64,000 nucleotides of DNA, taken from NCBI GenBank assembly GCA_038226305.1, contig JBBRQN010000010.1, positions 37,602-101,601 of the forward strand. The letters run 5' to 3'. The stretch's first letter is position 1. Each line of letters begins with the position of its first letter. The DNA is from JASLDZ01 sp038226305. Its GTDB lineage: Bacteria > Pseudomonadota > Alphaproteobacteria > Caulobacterales > Caulobacteraceae. The position numbers and the translations under genes are program-made. The notes below the pieces were generated by a model, which saw only the letters and a program-made list of their open reading frames with translations, ran no database searches and was not told where the DNA came from. This document shows, piece after piece, positions 57,686 through 64,000 of the stretch.

Positions 57686-57727
57686 GTGCCCCGAAGGCGG
57701 CCGCGGGCGCGGCCCTCTCCGGGGCAC
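57686..57727 (-). terminator. Nested hairpin downstream of the cupin gene
   Basis: Outer stem GTGCCCCG (57686-57693) with CGGGGCAC (57720-57727) encloses an inner stem GGCCGC / GCGGCC. It lies 9 bp beyond the cupin gene stop, between cupin and the MFS gene. Confidence 0.5.
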
Positions 57728-57735
57728 CGAGGTCG

Positions 57736-58215
57736 TCACATGGTGTGCGGGTCGGCCTTCACCGGGAACAGGTCGGCGGAGAGCAGGACGGCGGTCACGT
57801 GGCCCGTGTTCTTCCACCAGTGCGAGGTGGAGTGCAGCTCAGGGGTGCTGTCGCCGGCCTTGTGAACGATCGGCACCGAACAGGTGGAGGCGTATTCGGT
57901 CATCTGTCCGCTCTGGACGTAGATGATGGCCGGGCGGTCGCCGTGGCTGTGCCAGGGTACGACGCCACCCGGCTGCACCACGAGGCGGCGGAGGCGCAAG
58001 AGCCGGCCGGGGATCTGGACCGGCTCGTTGGCCACGTCGAGGGACGTGATGACCATATCGGTGACGCCCTTGGCGGGCGTCGCGTCGGGCTGGCGCACAT
58101 CGACGCCGGACTTGCCAGCCGGGCAGCTGCCCGCAACGGCCGCAGCCGGAATGCCGCAAGCCCCTGCGATGACAAGAGCGCCCAAGATGCCAGCGGTCGA
58201 GAAGGCGAATTTCAT
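57736..58215 (-). CDS. Secreted cupin-domain protein
   Basis: A 159-residue exported protein with a signal peptide (about 1-28, ending AAAVAG). A single small cupin barrel includes VVQPGGVVPWHSHGDRPA (metal-binding histidines) and ending ELHSTSHWWKNTGHVTAV. No catalytic assignment is possible; secreted single cupins may bind metal or small ligands. ATG 58215 with CAGGAG 8-10 bp upstream was chosen over the ATG at 58239. It is divergent from the hydroxybutyrate dehydrogenase gene. Confidence 0.82.
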   Translation of the reverse strand: MKFAFSTAGILGALVIAGACGIPAAAVAGSCPAGKSGVDVRQPDATPAKGVTDMVITSLDVANEPVQIPGRLLRLRRLVVQPGGVVPWHSHGDRPAIIYVQSGQMTEYASTCSVPIVHKAGDSTPELHSTSHWWKNTGHVTAVLLSADLFPVKADPHTM

Positions 58216-58398
58216 TACGGACGATCTCCTGAATGGCACCTCAGCGCGAGGTGGCTGGTTGACACCATCGCTTGCCCTGTCGTTAGTCTGAAATACTTTT
58301 TTGTTATAGTTTCAATACGGACCCGAAAGCGGACCCGTGCTGCTGCGTGAACTTAAATAATAGCAATTCTGTCGAAGAATAAGCGGAGAAAGCCGACC

Positions 58399-59232
58399 AT
58401 GAATTCCGGAAGTCTTGCCGGCGAGACTGCGCCTTCGGGCGATCGGCCGCTGCAGGGTCGCGCCGCCCTCGTCACGGGCTCCACCAGCGGCATCGGTCTG
58501 GGGATCGCCCGGGCCCTGGCCGGGCAGGGGGCGGACGTGGTGCTGAACGGCTTCGGCGAAGCGTCGCAGATCTCGGCGCTGCAGGACGAGTTCTCCAGAT
58601 CCTACGGGGTTCTGGCGACCTATTCCGATGCCGATCTCTCGAAGTCCGACGCGATCAAGACGCTGTTCGACCAGATCACGGTTTCCGGTCCGGGCCGGCT
58701 CGACATCCTCGTCAACAATGCGGGCGTGCAGCACGTGGCCCCGATCACGGAGTTTCCTCCGGAGAAGTGGGACCTGATCCTGGCACTGAATCTTTCTGCG
58801 GCGTTCCACACCATGCGCCTGGCGATCCCCCTGATGCGCCAGAACGGTTTCGGCCGGATCGTCAACATCGCCTCTGCCCACGGGCTGGTCGCCTCGCCCT
58901 TCAAGTCGGCTTACGTCGCGGCCAAGCACGGCCTTCTGGGCCTGACCAAGACCGCGGCCCTGGAGACGGCCGAGGAGCCGATCACCTGCAACGCCATCTG
59001 CCCGGGCTATGTGCTGACGCCCCTGGTCGAAAAGCAGATCGACGATCAGGCCAGGGCCCACGGCATCCCGCGCGAACAGGTGGTGCGCGACATCCTCCTG
59101 GCTCAGCAGCCCAACAAGAAGTTCGCCACCGTGGAAGAGATCGGCGCCTTGACCGCCTTCCTCTGCGGCGACTCCGCAGCCTCGATCACCGGCGCAGCCC
59201 TGCCGGTCGACGGCGGCTGGACAGCCCACTGA
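58399..59232 (+). CDS. 3-hydroxybutyrate dehydrogenase
   Basis: A 277-residue short-chain dehydrogenase. The NAD motif is VTGSTSGIGLGIA, with LVNNAGVQHVAP and the catalytic S and YxxxK in NIASAHGLVASPFKSAYVAAKHG. The combination NAICPGYVLTPLVEKQI with QQPNKKFATVEEIG is specific for the 3-hydroxybutyrate dehydrogenase group, which interconverts 3-hydroxybutyrate and acetoacetate. The first 18 residues are an extra polar extension. The next gene encodes a patatin common beside this enzyme in PHB-accumulating alphaproteobacteria. A TTGACA at 58259 may be part of its promoter. Confidence 0.9.
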   Translation: MNSGSLAGETAPSGDRPLQGRAALVTGSTSGIGLGIARALAGQGADVVLNGFGEASQISALQDEFSRSYGVLATYSDADLSKSDAIKTLFDQITVSGPGRLDILVNNAGVQHVAPITEFPPEKWDLILALNLSAAFHTMRLAIPLMRQNGFGRIVNIASAHGLVASPFKSAYVAAKHGLLGLTKTAALETAEEPITCNAICPGYVLTPLVEKQIDDQARAHGIPREQVVRDILLAQQPNKKFATVEEIGALTAFLCGDSAASITGAALPVDGGWTAH

Positions 59233-59242
59233 GGAAGTCGAG

Positions 59243-60424
59243 ATGAAAACGTCAGCGCAAGCCAAGCCCGAGCCCGCCATCGATCGGGACGCCGTCGGCC
59301 AGGTCGTCCTCGTCTTTCAGGGGGGAGGGGCCCTGGGGGCCTATCAAGCCGGGGTCTACCAGGCCCTGCAGGAGGCCGGGATCGAGCCCGATTGGGTGAT
59401 CGGCACATCCATCGGGGCGATCAACGCCGCCCTGATCGCCGGCAACACCCCCGAAAACCGCCTGCCGCGCCTGCGGGAATTCTGGGCCCGCATCCGCCAC
59501 ACGCCCATGACGCAGATGCTCGGTTCCAACCCGTTCCTGGGCCGGCAGATGACCAACGCCGCCACGATGGCGAGCGGGGTGCAGGGCTTCTTCTCGCCCA
59601 ATCCCTTCGCCTGGATGGGGGAATACTCGCCGCTGGGGGCCGGGCTTTCGTCTTACTATTCAACGGGGCCGCTGCAGGACACGCTGGAAAAGCTGATCGA
59701 TCTGAATCTGCTCAACGGCAAGGCGCCCCGGCTGACGATGGGCGCCGCCAACGTCCAGACCGGCAACATGCGCTACTTCGACAGCCGCGACGAACGGCTG
59801 GACCTGCGCCACGTGATGGCCTCCGGCGCCCTGCCCCCCGCCTTCCCGGCGGTGAAGATCGACGACGAATTCTACTGGGACGGCGGCATCCTCTCCAACA
59901 CGCCAGTCGAGGCCGTGTTCGACGACAACCCGCGGCGCAACGGCCTCGTGTTCGCGGTCCACATGTGGGCCCCCACCGGCCCCGTGCCCGACAGCCTGCG
60001 GGCCGTCACCGCCCGCCAGAAGGACCTGCAGTACGGCAGCCGGGCGATCAGCCACATCGCCCGCCAGCGCCAGATACACAAGCTGCGCCACATCATCTCG
60101 ACGATGGCCGAGTGGCTGCCGCCCGAGCGGCGGGCCTCTGCCGAGGCCAAGATGCTCGCGGCCCACGGCTGCCTGACACAGATGCACGTGGTGCGACTGC
60201 TGGCCCCGCCCCTGAACGGCGACGACCACTTCAAGGACATCGACTTCAGCCCCGAGGGGATCCGTCAGCGCTGGGATGCCGGCTATCTGGATACCAGCCG
60301 CGTGCTGGCCGCCAAGCCCTGGGCCCGGCCGTGCGACCCCCTGGAAGGCTTTCTCCTCCACGAAGCCCGCGCCGGCGAAATGATGCCCGACGCCGCACCC
60401 CTCCCCAAGGACCCGATCCCATGA
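59243..60424 (+). CDS. Patatin-like phospholipase (PHB-associated, DUF3734 type)
   Basis: A 393-residue serine hydrolase. The oxyanion glycine loop is FQGGGALGAYQAGV, the nucleophile GTSIGAINAALI and the catalytic Asp in EFYWDGGILSNTP. The C-terminal domain (about 270-390, with FKDIDFSPEGIRQRWDAGY) is the DUF3734 region found with 3-hydroxybutyrate dehydrogenase. It hydrolyses lipid acyl chains or a PHB-like ester. It starts 10 bp after the dehydrogenase stop and overlaps the DUF302 gene by 4 bp. Confidence 0.9.
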   Translation: MKTSAQAKPEPAIDRDAVGQVVLVFQGGGALGAYQAGVYQALQEAGIEPDWVIGTSIGAINAALIAGNTPENRLPRLREFWARIRHTPMTQMLGSNPFLGRQMTNAATMASGVQGFFSPNPFAWMGEYSPLGAGLSSYYSTGPLQDTLEKLIDLNLLNGKAPRLTMGAANVQTGNMRYFDSRDERLDLRHVMASGALPPAFPAVKIDDEFYWDGGILSNTPVEAVFDDNPRRNGLVFAVHMWAPTGPVPDSLRAVTARQKDLQYGSRAISHIARQRQIHKLRHIISTMAEWLPPERRASAEAKMLAAHGCLTQMHVVRLLAPPLNGDDHFKDIDFSPEGIRQRWDAGYLDTSRVLAAKPWARPCDPLEGFLLHEARAGEMMPDAAPLPKDPIP

Positions 60425-60888
60425 TCCGTGCGCTCATCATCGCCGGCGCCCTGTGCGCCGCATCGTTCGCGCAGGCGGCTCCGCTCGCGCCCCCGGCGTC
60501 CGACGCCGGCATCATCCGCCGCGCCAGCGCGCACTCCGTCGACGAGACGGTGGCGATCCTGAAGGCCGACGTGGAGAAGAAGGGCATCCGCTACTTCGCA
60601 ACGATCGATCAATCCGAGCTGGGAAAGGCGGCCAACGTGGCGGTGAACCGCTCGGTGCTGATCCAGTTCGGCAACCCGCCTCTGGGGCTCCAGTTCCTGA
60701 CCGCCAACGCCTATGCCGGTCTGGACTGGCCCGTGCGGATGCTGGTTCTGCAGGACGACGACGGCAAGGTGTGGATGGCCTATTCCGACTTCGCCTGGAT
60801 CGCGAAGCGGCACCACATCTCCAACCGGGAGGCGCAGTTCAAGATGGCCTCGGAAGTCGCCGCCTCCATCGCCCACGCGGCGGAGTGA
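60421..60888 (+). CDS. Secreted DUF302 domain protein
   Basis: A 155-residue protein with a signal peptide (1-19, ending AQA) and a DUF302 domain: SVDETVAILKADVEKKGIR, then FATIDQSELGK and VLIQFGNPPLGLQFL. The fold is a small alpha/beta barrel-like domain of unknown activity. The ATG overlaps the patatin stop by 4 bp, so translation is coupled. This three-gene unit (dehydrogenase, patatin, DUF302) is probably one operon. Confidence 0.85.
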   Translation: MIRALIIAGALCAASFAQAAPLAPPASDAGIIRRASAHSVDETVAILKADVEKKGIRYFATIDQSELGKAANVAVNRSVLIQFGNPPLGLQFLTANAYAGLDWPVRMLVLQDDDGKVWMAYSDFAWIAKRHHISNREAQFKMASEVAASIAHAAE

Positions 60889-60898
60889 ATGGGGGCGG

Positions 60899-63800
60899 CT
60901 AGCCCCCCACCTTGGCCAGGTTGTCGTCTGCGTTGCGGTCGATGAGCTTGGCGTAGGGGTCGATCCCGGCGGATTTCGGGGCGTGATCCACGGTGAAGGT
61001 GATCGTCTGCACCCCGCTGTGGATCGGCCGCCGCTCCAGGGCGAGCACGTCCTTCGGGCCGAAGCCGGCCTCGGTGGGTGAGCGGGCGAAGACCCCCACC
61101 TCCAGCAACTCATCGAGGGGCGTGGGCGTCTCCTTGCCCTTGCCGTCGGCGTAGACCTTCTTCGCGTCGATCTTCAGCGTCACGTCGTAGCGGCCGTCGG
61201 GGCGCTTGATCGCCTTCGCCTCGGTGGTCTTGAGATCATAGAGGGTGATCTTCTCCCAGAGGTCGGTGATCAGCTGCTGCTTCTTCGGGTCAGGCCCGGT
61301 TTCCTCGCGCAGCAGCGTCAGGAACTCGGTCGAGCGGGGATAGGGGGCGGGCTTGAAGGCGTAGGCGGCGATGAGGCGGCGCAGGGCGCGGTTCACGACC
61401 TCCTCGCCCAGCTCGTCCTTCAGCCGATACATGACCAGCGAGCCCTTGGCGTAGTGGATGTATTGCTGGTTCTCGACGCGGGCGAGCGGCAGCTCCTCCA
61501 AGACATCGGCGCCGCGGCCGCGCAGGTAGCGGTCTAGCTCGAACTTCAGGAAGCGGCGGATGTGGTCGGGGCCGTAAAGCCGCTCCATCACCATCAGGGC
61601 GGAATACTGGGCCATCGTCTCCACCAGCGAGGTGGAGCCCTGCTGGTCGGAGGAGAGCACCTGGTGCGCCCACCACTGGTGCCCCAGCTCATGCGCGGTA
61701 ACGTAGGTCACCATGTCGATCTTGTCGGACTTCATGAAGTCCGCAGGCGGGGCGTAGATGAAGCCGATGCCCTCTGAATAGGGGATCGTGTTGGCGAAGC
61801 TCTGCGCGAAGTCGGCGTACGCGGGGAACTCCAGGATGCGCACCTGCCGGAACTGATACGGGCTGAAGATCGCCTGATAGGTATCCAGCCCCGACCGCAG
61901 GGCGCTGATCATGCGGTCCACGTTCCATTCGTGGCCGGGCTGGTAATAGACGGCCAGGTCCACGCCCTTGTAGGCCGCGTGTTTCACGGCATAGCGGGCG
62001 GACTGCAGCGAGAAGAAGTCGTTGATCGGCGTGTCGGTCTTGAAGCGGGCGATGCGGCGGCCGTTCTCGACGCGATCCTCGACCTGATATCCGGGGGCGA
62101 TGGGCGTCTGGTCGGCCACGGTGGTCAGGGTGATGTCGGCGTTCACCCAGTCGCTGTCGTGGCGCAGGGCGTTGAAGCGGCGGGCGGCTTCGTCCTCCAG
62201 CTTGGGGGGACGCATCTCGGCGGGCAGGCCGTATTTGCGGCGCGTGGTGCGGTCCTGCAGGAGGCCGCCTCGATCCATGCCGAGATTGGGCGCCACGTCG
62301 CCGTTATCGAGGAAGGTGCCGTTTCGGTAGACGCGCACGGCGTTGTCGCCCGAGTTCTTGAAACCGTGCTGCGACCGCCTGGTCTCGAACGACACCCGCC
62401 GCCGCTCGCCCGGTGCCATCGGCGTGTCGAAGCCGAAGATGCGGTAGTTGAACCGGTCGAAGGTCTTGAGCGGCCGCCCGCCCTCCACCGACAGGCCGAG
62501 GATCTTCAGGTCGCGGTCGAAGCGCAGGTGCAGCTCCCGGATCGGCTCGGCGGTCTTGTTCTCGATCACGTAGACGCCCCGCGTGTCGGCCTCGGGCCGG
62601 TCGGGGTAGAGGTCCACGTGCAGCATCACGTCGGTGATCTTGGGCTGCGCCAGCGTTTCGAACGGCAGCAGCGTCTTCTCGTAGTCGGCCTGCCAGCGCT
62701 CGCTGTCCTTGCCCGTGCGGTAGGTGTTCCACACGTTGGTGTTCAGGAAGATGAAGCCGCCCAGCCCCATCGCCACCACGACGCTGGCGAGGAGCCCCGC
62801 CCCCGCCCAGCCCCGCAGCCGCTCCGGCAGGTGACGCAGGCGCACCATCAGGCTTGAGCGGGCACCCCGCCTCCAAAGGCCGTAGCTGAGGATTGCGAAG
62901 GCGATGCAGATCGCACTCCAATAGCCGCGGAACCACCAGCGTGCGCCGCCGCCGATGGCGTCGCCGTTGATGTCACTCAGCGGCACGTTCGGGCCGGAGC
63001 CGAAGAGGTAGAGGTTGTGCTCGAACCCGAGGCTCGCGAACACGAGCTGGCTGATCAGCACGCCCATCATGACGAGCCAGCCCACGAACTTGTGCGGCGA
63101 AAGCGTCTGCACCAGCACCGCAAGGATCGCGAGCTGCGCTGCGTCGATGCTTTCCGGCAGGAGGTACCAGGCGAAATACTTGCCGAACTCGAGGTGGGTG
63201 TAGCCCCGGGCCAGCTGCGAGAGCATGGCCGCCGTCACACTCACGGCGATCATCGCGAACAGCACCAGCGTCACCGCCAGGATCTTTGGGGCGGCGAAGC
63301 TCCAGTCCGGGGCGGGGGTGGACTCGACGATCTCGTCCACCTTGCGCTCGCGATCGCGCCAGACGAGGTCGCCCGCGTAGTAGATCGCCACCAGGGTCGG
63401 GATGATCAGGAAGGTCTGGCGCAGGGTCTGGATCATCAGCCGCGTCACGGGGTGCACGGCGGTGCCGTAGAAGCTGTCGGTCAGGAACAGCTGCGTCAGC
63501 GAGAGCAGGAGCCCCAGTGCCAGCAGAACCAGGAAGGCGGGGCTCCTGAACACGATCCCCATGTCGAACCGCGTGCGGGCCCAAAGCTGCGCGAGGTTGG
63601 CCGAAGCGTCGAAGCGGCGCTGGGCCGGGGCCTGCACGCCTGCGATGGGCGTGGGCATCTTCACAGGCGCTTTCGCCGCCGCCGTCACCGCCTTGGTCTG
63701 CTTGCGCTCCGCCTTTCCGACGAGCCGCGGGCGATAGGCGAGGTAGGCGAGGCCGAGGAACAGGCAGCCGATACCGACCCACAACGCGCGGCTCCACATC

Positions 63801-64000
63801 AAAGGCCCCCACAGGGCTGGCTCGATCGAGTTGCGGTCGGCGGTGGTGAAATAGCGGGTGGCCTGGCTGTAGGCCCCGATGCCGAACGGGTCGGCCCAGG
63901 GTGCCACGCTGGAAAGCTGCAGCTGGCGAAGGGTCGTCAGCGTGATGAAGTAGAGGATCAGAAGGCCGATCACCCCCACGTAGGTCGCCATCATCGAGCG
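60899..64000 (-). CDS. ABC-type permease fused to M1 family metallopeptidase (partial, N-terminus off the right edge)
   Basis: At least 1033 residues, with the frame open to the window edge, so the true start lies beyond 64000. The visible N-terminal half has multiple membrane helices of the ABC-2 permease type (for example FLIIPTLVAIYYAGDLVWRD and QTLSPHKFVGWLVMMGVLIS). After about residue 430 comes a periplasmic M1 aminopeptidase domain with VTAHELGHQWWAHQ at about 767-780 and the downstream glutamate in STSLVETMAQYSAL. Fusions of this kind in Proteobacteria usually sit next to an ABC ATPase gene, which would be off the edge. The peptidase substrate is unknown. Confidence 0.9.
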   Translation of the reverse strand, partial: RSMMATYVGVIGLLILYFITLTTLRQLQLSSVAPWADPFGIGAYSQATRYFTTADRNSIEPALWGPLMWSRALWVGIGCLFLGLAYLAYRPRLVGKAERKQTKAVTAAAKAPVKMPTPIAGVQAPAQRRFDASANLAQLWARTRFDMGIVFRSPAFLVLLALGLLLSLTQLFLTDSFYGTAVHPVTRLMIQTLRQTFLIIPTLVAIYYAGDLVWRDRERKVDEIVESTPAPDWSFAAPKILAVTLVLFAMIAVSVTAAMLSQLARGYTHLEFGKYFAWYLLPESIDAAQLAILAVLVQTLSPHKFVGWLVMMGVLISQLVFASLGFEHNLYLFGSGPNVPLSDINGDAIGGGARWWFRGYWSAICIAFAILSYGLWRRGARSSLMVRLRHLPERLRGWAGAGLLASVVVAMGLGGFIFLNTNVWNTYRTGKDSERWQADYEKTLLPFETLAQPKITDVMLHVDLYPDRPEADTRGVYVIENKTAEPIRELHLRFDRDLKILGLSVEGGRPLKTFDRFNYRIFGFDTPMAPGERRRVSFETRRSQHGFKNSGDNAVRVYRNGTFLDNGDVAPNLGMDRGGLLQDRTTRRKYGLPAEMRPPKLEDEAARRFNALRHDSDWVNADITLTTVADQTPIAPGYQVEDRVENGRRIARFKTDTPINDFFSLQSARYAVKHAAYKGVDLAVYYQPGHEWNVDRMISALRSGLDTYQAIFSPYQFRQVRILEFPAYADFAQSFANTIPYSEGIGFIYAPPADFMKSDKIDMVTYVTAHELGHQWWAHQVLSSDQQGSTSLVETMAQYSALMVMERLYGPDHIRRFLKFELDRYLRGRGADVLEELPLARVENQQYIHYAKGSLVMYRLKDELGEEVVNRALRRLIAAYAFKPAPYPRSTEFLTLLREETGPDPKKQQLITDLWEKITLYDLKTTEAKAIKRPDGRYDVTLKIDAKKVYADGKGKETPTPLDELLEVGVFARSPTEAGFGPKDVLALERRPIHSGVQTITFTVDHAPKSAGIDPYAKLIDRNADDNLAKVGG

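Overview
The window is a compact, high-GC (roughly two-thirds G+C) alphaproteobacterial chromosome segment. The gene set points to Caulobacterales (Caulobacter/Phenylobacterium/Brevundimonas type): a Tad-pilus TadG-like protein, an orphan ExbD, a cisplatin-damage-response DNA ligase, a long-form dCTP deaminase followed closely by metZ-apaG, an ABC-permease/M1-peptidase fusion, and GGAAC-N16-CGTT promoters typical of the EcfG general stress sigma factor. The genus is an inference. No IS element, prophage, CRISPR array or rRNA operon was seen. One tRNA (Gly, anticodon CCC) is present.

Layout. 1-10.5 kb: tad-type von Willebrand protein (cut by the left edge), M2 dipeptidyl carboxypeptidase, mtgA, nitroreductase, WD40 protein, GT87 membrane glycosyltransferase, a frameshifted mscS, and a DNA ligase coupled to a tiny UVR-motif protein. 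10.5-20.5 kb: a secreted protein built from 23-residue repeats with a peptidoglycan-binding end, tRNA-Gly, a His-rich CDF metal exporter, a PPOX-like protein, dCTP deaminase, an esterase, a PsiE-like protein, then metZ-apaG-proB-proA. 20.5-22.5 kb: a three-gene, fully overlapping operon encoding an amino acid:[carrier protein] ligase (a tRNA-synthetase homologue), its carrier protein and a WcbI-family protein; this is the most unusual system in the window. 22.7-32.6 kb: the phosphate regulon, split into phoR-(Pho box)-phoU-phoB on the minus strand and (Pho box)-pstSCAB on the plus strand, with an endonuclease/phosphatase-fold protein, a phospholipase D-like protein and a single-domain response regulator between them.

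32.7-47 kb: small metabolic and housekeeping genes, including a spermidine-synthase-like protein, GT2, GNAT-rpmA-rplU, a COG0523 GTPase with a His-rich loop, exbD, two paralogous secreted six-cysteine proteins, an HSL esterase, a quinone reductase, a pyrD-DUF952-SixA-like operon, pgk, gap, and a Cu/Zn superoxide dismutase with an altered zinc ligand. 47.3-53.1 kb: zapA with a coiled-coil partner, then an envelope/oxidative stress block (yqjD/yqjE-like pair, sodB, DUF1328 protein, small membrane protein) in which two perfect and one near-perfect EcfG-type promoter were found, plus a metallophosphoesterase/lipid kinase pair and two lipoproteins. 53.2-64 kb: a TonB-dependent siderophore receptor with PiuC-like dioxygenase, an MFS transporter, a cupin, a 3-hydroxybutyrate dehydrogenase/patatin/DUF302 operon, and the membrane M1 peptidase fusion cut by the right edge.

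Most long overlapping reading frames are antisense shadows caused by high GC and were left out. All functions are read from sequence motifs and memory of the families; no database search was possible.
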